Assembly (NCBI RefSeq): GCF_016907555.1
Contig: NZ_JAFBCE010000001.1
Span: 1,798,001 to 1,862,000, forward strand
Origin: Microbacterium laevaniformans
GTDB lineage: Bacteria > Actinomycetota > Actinomycetes > Actinomycetales > Microbacteriaceae
Reading direction: 5' to 3'
Length of the DNA: 64,000 nt
A program made the translations under genes and the position numbers. Positions 9,941 to 18,019 of the stretch are shown one piece after another. Position 1 is the stretch's first letter, and the number at the start of each line of letters is the position of its first letter. Below the pieces are notes generated by a model, which was not told the DNA's origin, searched no databases, and worked only from the letters and a program-made list of their open reading frames with translations.

Positions 9941-11148
9941 CGCGCGGACTCCGCGGGTGCGCGCCAGTCGTGAACGGTGCGCACCAGATCGGTGAGCACG
10001 GTGGGGTCGGTGTTCATCGGCACACCGTGGCCAAGGTTGAAGACATGTGCTCGCGCCGCCAGCCCCGAGGCGAGGGCGGCGTGGGCCGCCCGCCGACGCA
10101 CATCCTCGGGGGCGAACAGCAGCGCGGGATCGAGGTTGCCCTGCACCGTGAGATCGCGGCCGATGCGGGTCACGGCGTCATCGAGGTCGACGCGATAGTC
10201 GACGCCGATCGCATCGACGCCGATCGACGCCATGTCGGCGAGGATCTCGCCGGTGCCGACACCGAAGTGGATCAGGGGCACATCGAGACCTTCGCCGCGC
10301 AGCGCGCGAACGGGCTCCAGGGCGGCCGCGGATGCCGGCAGCACGGCGCGCCGGTAGTCGGCGGGAGCGAGCGCTCCGGCCCACGAGTCGAACAGCTGCG
10401 CGGCGCTCGCGCCGGCACGCACCTGCAGGGCGAGGAAGCGCCCGGTCACCTCCGCGAGCCAGGCCGTGAGGTCGGCCCAGGCCGCGGGGTCGGAGTGGAT
10501 GAGGCTGCGGGCGCCGAGGTGGTCTTTCGACGGGCCGCCTTCCACGAGATAGGCGGCGAGGGTGAACGGGGCGCCGGCGAAACCGATGAGCGGCAGCGGC
10601 TCGCCGCGCTGCTCGCCCTCCTCCGCCAGCATGGCGACCGTGCGCTGGACGGCCTCGACGACCGCCTCGCCGCGCTCCTCCACGAGTGCCGGATCGATCC
10701 GCACGAGCGCGGCGATCTCGCCGGCGGTGCGCACGGGGTTGCGGAAGACCGGGCCGCGGCCGGCGGCGATCTCGACCTCCACCCCGACGAGGTGGAGCGG
10801 AACGATGATGTCGCTGAAGAACACCGCGGCATCCACTCCGTGCCGGCGCACCGGCTGCATCGTGATCTCGCTGGCCAGCTCCGGGCTCAGACAGGAGTCG
10901 AGCATCGTCCCGGTGGCACGCAGCGCCCGGTACTCGGGAAGCGAGCGCCCGGCCTGCCGCATGAACCAGACGGGGGTGATCTCCGGACGATCGCCGCGGA
11001 GGGCGCGGACCAGCCGTGAGGCGGAGGTGCCGTGCGCGGTCAGGGGATGAGCGGCGGCGGTGGCAGAGGCGATGATGATGCTCCCGTGGGACGGACTCGA
11101 GTGGGCGTTAATCGTTATACTAACCTCGTTCCCTTCCGTTCGACTCAC
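9937..11148 (-). CDS. hemE: Uroporphyrinogen decarboxylase (start codon unresolved)
   Basis: Decarboxylates the four acetate side chains of uroporphyrinogen III to give coproporphyrinogen III; first gene of the minus-strand operon. The catalytic signature TPVWFMRQAGRSLPEYRALR, FSDIIVPL and HFGVGTGE are clear. The 5' end is odd. Family proteins begin 15-25 residues before the WFMRQAGR motif, yet no ATG, GTG or TTG occurs in frame between about 11145 and that motif. GTG 11148 (403 aa) is the nearest conventional start but lies upstream of the best minus-strand -10 (TATAAC, 11114-11119). CTG at 11043 would give a typical 368 aa. The boundary given is the conservative one. Confidence 0.9.
   Translation of the reverse strand: MSRTEGNEVSITINAHSSPSHGSIIIASATAAAHPLTAHGTSASRLVRALRGDRPEITPVWFMRQAGRSLPEYRALRATGTMLDSCLSPELASEITMQPVRRHGVDAAVFFSDIIVPLHLVGVEVEIAAGRGPVFRNPVRTAGEIAALVRIDPALVEERGEAVVEAVQRTVAMLAEEGEQRGEPLPLIGFAGAPFTLAAYLVEGGPSKDHLGARSLIHSDPAAWADLTAWLAEVTGRFLALQVRAGASAAQLFDSWAGALAPADYRRAVLPASAAALEPVRALRGEGLDVPLIHFGVGTGEILADMASIGVDAIGVDYRVDLDDAVTRIGRDLTVQGNLDPALLFAPEDVRRRAAHAALASGLAARAHVFNLGHGVPMNTDPTVLTDLVRTVHDWRAPAESAR
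11107..11124. promoter_or_regulatory. Divergent hemA/hemE promoter with GTTA-GTTA-TAAC repeats
   Basis: AT-rich island in otherwise GC-rich DNA. TATACT (11116-11121) is a -10 for hemA on the plus strand; TATAAC (11114-11119) is a -10 for hemE on the minus strand. The sequence reads GTTA-atc-GTTA-tac-TAAC, so the palindrome GTTA-tac-TAAC covers both -10s and a bound protein would block both directions. One half loosely resembles a DtxR/IdeR iron-box half-site, not enough to assign it. Confidence 0.6.
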
Positions 11149-11160
11149 GACTGGACCCGC

Positions 11161-12426
11161 GTGCTCGTCTGCCTCTCCGCCCATCAGCGCACCACGCCTC
11201 TCGAAGCGCTGGAGCGGCTATCGGTGGTCGGGGACACCGTCGCAACCGACCTGACGGCGGCGCACGAGAGCATTCGCGGAGCCGTGGTCCTGGCCACCTG
11301 CAATCGCTTCGAGGCCTATTTCGATCTGGCCGACAATCCCGACGACGCCTCGCCCCTGCCGGCGATGGATGCCGCGATGGAGCGCCTCGCAGAGCTGTCG
11401 GCGCTGCCCTTCCGCGACGTCCGCGAGACCGTCGAGTTCGCGCACGGCAACCACGTGGCGCGCCATCTGTTCTCGGTCGCGTCGGGGCTCGATTCCGTCG
11501 CCGTCGGCGAGGACGAGATCGCCGGGCAGGTGCGGCGCGCGCTCGATGCCGCACGCCGGGAAGGCGTGACCACCGCTCCCCTCGAGCACCTGTTCCAGCG
11601 CGCCACGGAGACGTCCCGCGCGGTCAAGAACTCGACAAAGCTCGGCGAGTCGGGGCGCTCCCTGGTCCGCCTTGCGGTCGAGCTCGCCGGCTCGCGCCTC
11701 GGGTCGTGGGAGGAGGCGCGGGTCCTCCTCGTCGGCACCGGGCGCTACGCCGCGGCATCCCTGGCGGCGCTGCGCGACGTCGGCGCCGTCGACATCCGCG
11801 TGCACTCGCGATCGGGGCGCGACCGCTTCGCGAAGCGCGAGCACCTGACGACCGTTTCGGCCGACGCGTTCGCCGCCGAGGCCGCCCGCGCGGACGTCAT
11901 CGTCACCTGCACGACGACCACCGACACCTTCGCCCTCGATCTCGAGAGCCACGGTGCGGCCCGTGCTGCGGTGTCGACGCCGCAGCTGATCATCGACCTC
12001 GGGATGCCGCGCAACGTGGATCCGGGGCTGCGCTCGCTCCCCGACATCGAACTGCTCGACCTCGACACCATCCGCGTCCACGCGCCGATCGACGAGTTCG
12101 CGACCATCGGCGAGGCCCGCCTCATCGTGCAGACCGCCGCGCAGCGTCATGCGATGGCGCGCCGCGTGCACGAGGTGGCCCCCGCGGTCGTCCAGATGCG
12201 CGCGCATGTGCACGCCGTGCTCGACCGCGAGATCGAACGCGCACGTTCCCGCGGCGCGGGAGCCGAGACCGAAGCCGCTCTCCGCCACTTCTCCGGTGCG
12301 CTGCTGCACGGTCTGATCTCGCAGGGCCACACCCTCGCCGCCGCAGGTTCGGGTTCGCAGTGGACGAGTGCGGTGGACATCGTCTTTCCGCCCGCCGACG
12401 GCGACGAGGACGGCGACCGCGGATGA
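11161..12426 (+). CDS. hemA: Glutamyl-tRNA reductase
   Basis: NADPH-dependent reduction of glutamyl-tRNA to glutamate-1-semialdehyde, the committed and usually regulated step of C5 heme synthesis. 421 residues from GTG 11161, with the catalytic cysteine in LATCNRFE (Cys47), HLFSVASGLDSVAVGEDEI, the NADPH-domain LLVGTGRYAA and DLGMPRNVDP. The start is placed at GTG because the protein then begins with the family-typical short LVCLSAHQRT strand; upstream in-frame starts would overlap the promoter. No Shine-Dalgarno is obvious. The stop overlaps the next gene (ATGA). Confidence 0.95.
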   Translation: MLVCLSAHQRTTPLEALERLSVVGDTVATDLTAAHESIRGAVVLATCNRFEAYFDLADNPDDASPLPAMDAAMERLAELSALPFRDVRETVEFAHGNHVARHLFSVASGLDSVAVGEDEIAGQVRRALDAARREGVTTAPLEHLFQRATETSRAVKNSTKLGESGRSLVRLAVELAGSRLGSWEEARVLLVGTGRYAAASLAALRDVGAVDIRVHSRSGRDRFAKREHLTTVSADAFAAEAARADVIVTCTTTTDTFALDLESHGAARAAVSTPQLIIDLGMPRNVDPGLRSLPDIELLDLDTIRVHAPIDEFATIGEARLIVQTAAQRHAMARRVHEVAPAVVQMRAHVHAVLDREIERARSRGAGAETEAALRHFSGALLHGLISQGHTLAAAGSGSQWTSAVDIVFPPADGDEDGDRG

Positions 12427-13379
12427 CGCGCGTCACGCTCCGCGACGTCGCCGCGCGGGCGGGAGTGTCGACGGCGGCGATCAGCCAAGCCCTGAACGGT
12501 CGCGGCAACCTCAGCGCGGAGACGCGCGAGCGCATCAAGGCGGTCGCTGCTGAGCTCGGCTACGCCCCGAACAAGCATGCGAGCGCACTGCGCAGCGGCC
12601 GCACGATGTCGATCGGCTTCGTGATGGCGGCCAACTCGCTGCAGGACGGTCGGCGGGCGCTGCAGCGGGCACGCCAGCTCGACGCGCTGGTGCAGGCCGG
12701 AGCCGAGCGCGGATTCACCGTGACCGTGCTGCCCGACAGCCGTCCCGACCTGCTGGCGGGCGCCCAGATCGACGCGCTCTACTTTCCGGATCCGGCCGAC
12801 GATCGCACGATCCTGCGCGACGCGGTGGCCGCCGGCATCCCCGTCGCGGCGAACGACCTCACCGTCCCCGGCGGCGTGCTGACGATCCGCACCGGTTACG
12901 CCGCGGCGGTCCGGGCCGGACTCGCGCACCTCGCGGAGGCCGGAGCGCAGCGCATCGGCTTCCTCGTCGACGAGAGCGAGGTGCCGCGCGACCAGCTCGG
13001 CGAGAGCGCCTACCTCGCCTGGAGCGCCGTGAACGGCCGCACGCCGCTCGTGGCGCGGCTGGATGCCGGGCGCCGACGGCTCGTGCCCGCCCTGCACGAA
13101 CTGCTGGACACCGACGTCGACGCCGTCTTCGCCTACTGCGAGGAAGGGCCCGAGATCTATCTGCATCTCGAGCAGATCGACACCGTCATGCCGCGCGATC
13201 TGCAACTGCTGGTGCTGTGCACGATCGACTGCGAGATGAACGCCCGCCTGGGAATCACCCACCTGTGCCTGCATCCGGAGAAGGCGCCCGAGGGGATGTT
13301 CGCCGCGCTCGACGCCGGCGATCCCCCGCGCGCGATCGAGCTGCCCTACGAGCTGGTACGCGGCTCGACCACCCGCTGA
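12423..13379 (+). CDS. LacI-family transcriptional regulator coupled to hemA
   Basis: 318 residues. An N-terminal LacI-type helix-turn-helix (TLRDVAARAGVSTAAISQAL) and hinge (YAPNKHASALRSGRT) precede a periplasmic-binding-protein-like effector domain. The ligand is not recognisable. Its ATG overlaps the hemA stop (ATGA), so it is co-translated with the first committed heme enzyme. LacI regulators are normally paired with sugar genes and none is nearby. It may sense a metabolite tied to heme or carbon status, but this is inference from position only. Confidence 0.88.
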   Translation: MTRVTLRDVAARAGVSTAAISQALNGRGNLSAETRERIKAVAAELGYAPNKHASALRSGRTMSIGFVMAANSLQDGRRALQRARQLDALVQAGAERGFTVTVLPDSRPDLLAGAQIDALYFPDPADDRTILRDAVAAGIPVAANDLTVPGGVLTIRTGYAAAVRAGLAHLAEAGAQRIGFLVDESEVPRDQLGESAYLAWSAVNGRTPLVARLDAGRRRLVPALHELLDTDVDAVFAYCEEGPEIYLHLEQIDTVMPRDLQLLVLCTIDCEMNARLGITHLCLHPEKAPEGMFAALDAGDPPRAIELPYELVRGSTTR

Positions 13380-13430
13380 GCCCACCCGCCCCGCCCCCCC
13401 TGCTCGCCCCGCGCCGCCTACGATGGCGTG

Positions 13431-14720
13431 GTGCCCGTCGCCGACCGTCCCCGTTCCGTCGGCGAGATCATCGCTCCCCGCCGCCTCGGGCGTGACTTCC
13501 GCTGGTTGCTGAGCTCGTCCTGGACGAGCAACCTCGGCGACGGGATCGCCCTGTCGGCATCCCCGTTGCTCATCGCCTCGCTCACGAGTTCGCCGATCCT
13601 CGTAGCCGGCGGTGCCATGATGCAGTACCTGCCATGGCTGCTCTTCGGCCTGTTCGCGGGGTCTGTAGCCGACCATCACGACCGCCGCCGGCTCGTCATC
13701 GTCGCGAACGCCCTGCGCGCCCTCGTCGTCGCCGGCCTGGTCGTGTTCCTCGTGACCGGCGCCGTGAGCGTGTGGATCGTGCTGGTGGCCGCGTTCCTGT
13801 ACGGAACGGCGGAGGTGTTCGCCGACACGGCCGGCAGCACGCTGCTGCCCATGCTCGTGCGTCCCGCGGATCTCGGTCTCGGCAACGCCAGACTTCAGGC
13901 CGGCTATCTGGTGGCGAACCAACTCGCCGGTCCACCGCTGGGCGCGTTCCTGTTCGCGGTGGGATCGTTCTGGCCGTTCGTCACCCAGATCATCTGCGTG
14001 ACACTGGCCATCGTGCTCATCGCACGCATCGCCCGCACGCCGGTCCCGGATCGCGACGTGGCGGATGCCGAGCGGCCGGCGCAGCCGATCCGCGAGGGTC
14101 TGCGGTGGCTGCGGGCGAACCCGCCCGTGCGCACGCTGGTCATGATCATCCTGGTCTTCAACATCACGTGGGCGGCACCCTGGGGCATTCTCGTGCTGTA
14201 CGCCACCGACCATCTCGGCATGGGTCCGGTCGGCTACGGAGCGCTGACGACGGCATCGGCTCTGGGTGGGCTCGTCGGTGTCCGGATCTTCGGCGCGCTC
14301 GAGAGGCGCGTCTCGTTCGCGACGCTCATGCGGGTGTGTCTGACGCTCGAAGTGATCATGCACCTCGCCTTCGCGCTGACGACGGTGCCCGCGATCGCGT
14401 TCGTGATCATGTTCGGCTTCGGCGTGTACGCGTTCGTCTGGGCGACGATCTCGACCACCGTCCGCCAGCGCCTCGTACCGTTGACGCTGCAGGGCCGCAT
14501 CGCGTCGGTGAACATGGTCGGCGTCTTCGCGGGGCTCGTCATCGGTCAGGCCCTCGGCGGCGTGATCGCTCAGACCTGGGGCCTCACGGCGCCCTGGTGG
14601 TTCGCGTTCGGCGGATCGGCGTTGACGCTCCTCCTCGTCTGGCGCTCGATCTCATCGATCGCCGCGGCACGGCCCGTGCTCGACGACGCGCAGCTTCCTG
14701 AGGAGAACGCACCTTCCTGA
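13431..14720 (+). CDS. MFS transporter, EntS-like exporter family
   Basis: About 429 residues with the 10-12 hydrophobic segments of a major facilitator; the loop after the second segment reads GSVADHHDRRRL, matching the GxxxDxxxRR motif of the family. The general look is that of the multidrug/enterobactin-exporter (DUF894) group; the substrate is unknown. GTG 13431 is preferred over GTG 13428 because TACGAT (13419-13424) then lies 6 bases upstream, the spacing seen at other leaderless starts here. It follows the LacI gene after about 50 bases and may also be read through from hemA. Convergent with the Nudix gene. Confidence 0.85.
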   Translation: MPVADRPRSVGEIIAPRRLGRDFRWLLSSSWTSNLGDGIALSASPLLIASLTSSPILVAGGAMMQYLPWLLFGLFAGSVADHHDRRRLVIVANALRALVVAGLVVFLVTGAVSVWIVLVAAFLYGTAEVFADTAGSTLLPMLVRPADLGLGNARLQAGYLVANQLAGPPLGAFLFAVGSFWPFVTQIICVTLAIVLIARIARTPVPDRDVADAERPAQPIREGLRWLRANPPVRTLVMIILVFNITWAAPWGILVLYATDHLGMGPVGYGALTTASALGGLVGVRIFGALERRVSFATLMRVCLTLEVIMHLAFALTTVPAIAFVIMFGFGVYAFVWATISTTVRQRLVPLTLQGRIASVNMVGVFAGLVIGQALGGVIAQTWGLTAPWWFAFGGSALTLLLVWRSISSIAAARPVLDDAQLPEENAPS

Positions 14721-14760
14721 GGACGAGTTCCGGCCCAGGAATCCTCGAGATCCGTCATCT

Positions 14761-14805
14761 CGTCAGCATCCGACGCGTCAGCATCCGACGCGTCAGCATC
14801 CGACG
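14761..14805. repeat. Three perfect tandem copies of a 15-bp unit
   Basis: CGTCAGCATCCGACG is repeated exactly three times head to tail, and a fourth copy decays after a few bases. It lies in the gap between the convergent MFS and Nudix genes, outside both stop codons. There are no spacers, so this is not CRISPR. Exact repetition suggests slippage-prone, copy-variable DNA. Confidence 0.9.
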
Positions 14806-14807
14806 CC

Positions 14808-15341
14808 TCAGCGGGTGCGGTGGATCCGCCGCTCCTCGATGCGCTGCACGAGGTCGCGACCGAGCTCGTCGAGGCGGTCCGCCCAGGGGCCTGCCATCTC
14901 GCGGCGCGCCGCACGGCGGAAGAGCTCCTCGACACTCACCCATTCGCTCTCGCACACCTCGAGCGGATCGAGGTCGAGATCGTCGTCGTCAGCGATCCGG
15001 GCGGCGTAGAGATCGAAGAGGGCGGATTCCTCGACGACCCTCCCGACGAGAACGAGATCCTCGGGCGCGACCCGCAGACCGGTCTCCTCGGCGAGCTCAC
15101 GCGACGCGGCTTCGACGCTCGTCTCACCTGCGAGGGCGCTGCCGGCCGGAAGCTCCCACGCGAGCGGCCAGTCCTTCGTCTCCGCACGGCGCGTCATGAG
15201 CACCGACCCGTCGCTGAGCTCGACGCACACGGATGCCACGACGTGGAAGGCTCCCGCGGGCACCGGGTCGGCACGACGATGAGTGATCCCGAGCGGCGCG
15301 CCGCTCTCGTCGGTGAGATCCCAGAGCTCTTCGCCCGACAC
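14808..15341 (-). CDS. NUDIX hydrolase
   Basis: 177-residue pyrophosphohydrolase. The Nudix box is complete: Gly, five residues, Glu, seven residues, then RELAEETGL (G-x5-E-x7-REL-x-EE-x-G-L) near residues 65-87. The beginning (LWDLTDESGAPLG, HVVASVCVEL) resembles isopentenyl-diphosphate isomerase-like and dNTP-cleaning Nudix proteins, so the substrate stays open. GTG 15341 is two bases after the tatD stop, so the two are probably translated together from the metG-tatD side. Arg-rich C terminus. Confidence 0.9.
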   Translation of the reverse strand: MSGEELWDLTDESGAPLGITHRRADPVPAGAFHVVASVCVELSDGSVLMTRRAETKDWPLAWELPAGSALAGETSVEAASRELAEETGLRVAPEDLVLVGRVVEESALFDLYAARIADDDDLDLDPLEVCESEWVSVEELFRRAARREMAGPWADRLDELGRDLVQRIEERRIHRTR

Positions 15342-15343
15342 GG

Positions 15344-16237
15344 TCAGTCCTCGAAGGCGCCGTAGACGGCGAGGGTGTTGGATGCCACCTGCGCGCACAG
15401 CTCGTCGAGCGGCATCCGCAGCTCCTCGGCCATGAAGCGCACCGTCACCGGAACCAGGTACGGCGCATTCGGCCGACCGCGAAGCGGCGTCGGGGTGAGG
15501 AACGGTGCGTCGGTCTCGACGAGGATCCGCTCGCGCGGCGTCACCGCCAGCGCGTCGCGCAGGTTCTGCGCGTTCTTGAACGTGATGTTGCCCGCGAAGC
15601 TCAGCCAATAGCCGCGGTCGGCGGCGATGCGCGCCATGTCGGCGTCGCCGGAGAAGCAGTGGAACACCGTGCGCTCGGGAGCCCCGACCCGATCGAGGGT
15701 TTCCAGAACGGGGTCGTGGGCGTCGCGGTCGTGGATCTGCATCGCGATGCCGTGCTTCTTCGCCAACGCGATGTGCGCCTCGAAGCTCTCGAACTGCGCT
15801 GGACGGCCCGTCTCGTCGGTGCGGAAGAAGTCCAACCCCGTCTCACCGATCGCCCGCACGCGCGGCTGCGCGGCGAGTTCGTCGATCACGGCGATGGCCT
15901 CGCCGAGCATGCCCTGCTCGGCATACGCGGGTGCTTCGTTGGGATGTATCGCCACCGCCGCGAGGACGCGCGGGTGGGATGCCGCGGCCCACGCCGACCA
16001 CCGGCTCGACGCGATGTCGCCGCCCGCCTGGACGGCACCGATGACGTTCACCTCTGCGGCCCGACGCATCTGCTCGTCGAGCGGGAGACCCTCGCCGTCC
16101 TCGATCTCGAGATGCGTGTGATTGTCGTAGACGGCGACCGGCAGCGGCTCGGGCGCCGGCGGATATGACACGTCGCGTGAGCTCTTCTCGCGCACGCGGA
16201 CGTACGTCGACGGATCAACGGCGTCGCTCACCGGCAT
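15344..16237 (-). CDS. tatD: TatD-family metal-dependent DNase/hydrolase
   Basis: 297-residue TIM-barrel hydrolase of the TatD family, metal-dependent deoxyribonucleases implicated in DNA quality control. Metal-site motifs in order: DNHTHLE (His pair), GETGLDFFR (Glu), QIHDRDAHD (His), FHCFSGD (His) and LVETDAPFL (Asp). ATG 16237 is preceded by a strong purine tract (GAGGAGAGGGG). It lies 142 bases downstream of metG on the same strand, a typical actinobacterial pairing, with an inverted-repeat element in between. Confidence 0.93.
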   Translation of the reverse strand: MPVSDAVDPSTYVRVREKSSRDVSYPPAPEPLPVAVYDNHTHLEIEDGEGLPLDEQMRRAAEVNVIGAVQAGGDIASSRWSAWAAASHPRVLAAVAIHPNEAPAYAEQGMLGEAIAVIDELAAQPRVRAIGETGLDFFRTDETGRPAQFESFEAHIALAKKHGIAMQIHDRDAHDPVLETLDRVGAPERTVFHCFSGDADMARIAADRGYWLSFAGNITFKNAQNLRDALAVTPRERILVETDAPFLTPTPLRGRPNAPYLVPVTVRFMAEELRMPLDELCAQVASNTLAVYGAFED

Positions 16238-16281
16238 CCCCTCTCCTCTTCGATCCGGCGCGCTGTTCCCCCCGCGCCTCC

Positions 16282-16355
16282 GTGTCCCACTCTCTGTCGA
16301 ATAGAGCACTTGCGCACAGCACCTTTGGGGACATGCCGCCCCGCAAGTGGGACAC
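16282..16355. repeat. Intergenic element with 10-bp inverted ends (GTGTCCCACT / AGTGGGACAC)
   Basis: GTGTCCCACT at 16282-16291 and its exact complement at 16346-16355 bound a 74-bp element between metG and tatD. A relative of the outer motif (AGTGGGACATG) with several GTCCC repeats occurs at 35796-35889. No open reading frame lies inside. The ends are terminal-inverted-repeat-like, but mobility is not shown. Confidence 0.6.
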
Positions 16356-16379
16356 GATGGAGGGGACGGGTGGGACGGG

Positions 16380-17945
16380 TCAGGGCTGCTCGATCCGCGG
16401 GAACAGCGGCTCGAGGCCGTTGACGCTGGTGCCGGGCACAAGGACTCCCCAGCTCCCGGCTTCGCGGAGCGGCTGATCCTGCAGGCGACCCGGGTGCCCG
16501 AGCGCGATCCAGAGCTTCTCGGTCGCCTCCGGCATGAACGGCGACAGCAGCACCGCGAGCGCACGCAGACCCTCCGCCGCCGTGTAGAGCACCGTCGCAA
16601 GACGGGCACGCTGAGCGTCGTCCTTCGCCAGCGCCCACGGGGCGTTCTCGGTGATGTAGCCGTTCAGCGCATCCACGATCGTCCAGATCGCCGCGATGGC
16701 CTCGTCCGGACGGAAGCGCTCCATCGCCGCATCGGCCGCCGTCGCGGCATCCGCCACGATCCTCTGGATGCCGAGATCGCCCTCCGTGTACGCGGCGGGC
16801 GGCGGCACGATGCCCTCGAAGTACTTCTCGATCATCGCCGTCGTCCGCGACGCGAGGTTGCCGAATCCGTTTGCGAGCTCCGCCTGGTAGCGCGCCGAGA
16901 GGTCCTCCCACGAGAACGAACCGTCCTGGCCGAACGCGATCGCCGACAGGAAGTAGAAGCGGTAGGCGTCCGAACCGAACACAGCGGTGATCTCGGTCGG
17001 GGCGATGCCGGTGAGCTTCGACTTCGACATCTTCTCACCGCCGACCAACAGCCAGCCGTGCGCGAAGACACCGCGGGGCACGTCGAGACCGGCAGCCATC
17101 AGCATCGCGGGCCAGATCACCGCGTGGAAGCGGAGGATGTCCTTGCCCACGACGTGGAAGGCCGGCCACCGTCGCTCGAACTGCACGGGATCGGTGCCGT
17201 AGCCCACCGCGGTCGCATAGTTCAGCAGTGCATCCACCCATACGTAGATCACGTGTGACGGGTCCCACGGCACGGTGATGCCCCAGTCGAACGCCGAGCG
17301 CGAGATCGACAGATCCTTCAGCCCCGAACGCACGAACGAGACGACCTCGTTGCGCGCCGACTCCGGGCGCACGAAGTCGGGCTCGGTCTTGTAGAGCTCG
17401 AGCAGGCGGTCCTGGAACTCGCTGAGCTTGAAGAAGTAGTTCTTCTCCTGCAGCAGCTCCAGCGGCTTCGAGTGGATCGCGCAGACCTTGAGCCCCTCGA
17501 ACGCACCGGTGCCGTCGACGATCTCGGCTTCGGGTTTGAACTCCTCACAGCCCACGCAGTACAGAGCCTCGTACTCGCCGGCGTAGATGTAGCCGCGGTC
17601 GTAGAGCGCCTTCACGAATTGCTGCACGCGCTCCTCGTGGCGCGGCTGCGTCGTGCGGATGAAGTCGTCGTTGGCGACGTCGAGGGTCGTCAGCAGCGGG
17701 AACCACGACTCGGTGACGAGCTTGTCGACCCACTCCTGCGGGGTCACACCGTTCGCGGCCGCAGCGCGGAGCATCTTCTGTCCGTGCTCGTCGGTACCCG
17801 TGAGCATCCACGTGTCATCGCCCGCCTGGCGGTGCCAGCGCGCGAGCGTGTCGACGGCGACCGTCGTGTACCCGTGCCCGATGTGCGGCAGATCGCTCGG
17901 GTAGTAGATCGGCGTCGTGATGTAGAAGGACTGACCAGATGTCAC
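16380..17945 (-). CDS. metG: Methionyl-tRNA synthetase
   Basis: Class I synthetase charging tRNA-Met. 521 residues: the HIGH-type motif PHIGHGYT near residue 20, a single zinc-knuckle cysteine pair (YCVGC), the KMSKS motif in GGEKMSKSKLT and an anticodon-binding helical domain. The C-terminal dimerisation (EMAP-like) domain of longer MetRS is absent, as is usual for this subtype. GTG 17945 lies 6 bases after TAGACT (17952-17957), giving a leaderless start. First gene of a probable metG-tatD-nudix unit. Confidence 0.97.
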   Translation of the reverse strand: MTSGQSFYITTPIYYPSDLPHIGHGYTTVAVDTLARWHRQAGDDTWMLTGTDEHGQKMLRAAAANGVTPQEWVDKLVTESWFPLLTTLDVANDDFIRTTQPRHEERVQQFVKALYDRGYIYAGEYEALYCVGCEEFKPEAEIVDGTGAFEGLKVCAIHSKPLELLQEKNYFFKLSEFQDRLLELYKTEPDFVRPESARNEVVSFVRSGLKDLSISRSAFDWGITVPWDPSHVIYVWVDALLNYATAVGYGTDPVQFERRWPAFHVVGKDILRFHAVIWPAMLMAAGLDVPRGVFAHGWLLVGGEKMSKSKLTGIAPTEITAVFGSDAYRFYFLSAIAFGQDGSFSWEDLSARYQAELANGFGNLASRTTAMIEKYFEGIVPPPAAYTEGDLGIQRIVADAATAADAAMERFRPDEAIAAIWTIVDALNGYITENAPWALAKDDAQRARLATVLYTAAEGLRALAVLLSPFMPEATEKLWIALGHPGRLQDQPLREAGSWGVLVPGTSVNGLEPLFPRIEQP

Positions 17946-18019
17946 CCGACGAGTCTAGTTCGGGCCGGGCCGCCGGCTCCCGCGTGTGACGACGAGCCGT
18001 CGGTGCGTCGGCGAGGTTC

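Noticed and set aside
11107-11124. DtxR/IdeR iron box at the heme promoter
   Set aside because: Only one half (CTAACCT-like) resembles the consensus; the other half does not, so no assignment was made.
12147-14363. 738-codon minus-strand frame opposite hemA, lacI and MFS
   Set aside because: It crosses three well-supported genes and has no recognisable motif.
13431-14720. Siderophore or heme exporter function for the MFS gene next to hemA
   Set aside because: Only proximity supports it; the transporter has its own promoter and no diagnostic motif.
14761-14805. Possible CRISPR array
   Set aside because: The 15-bp units are directly adjacent, without spacers, and no cas genes are present.
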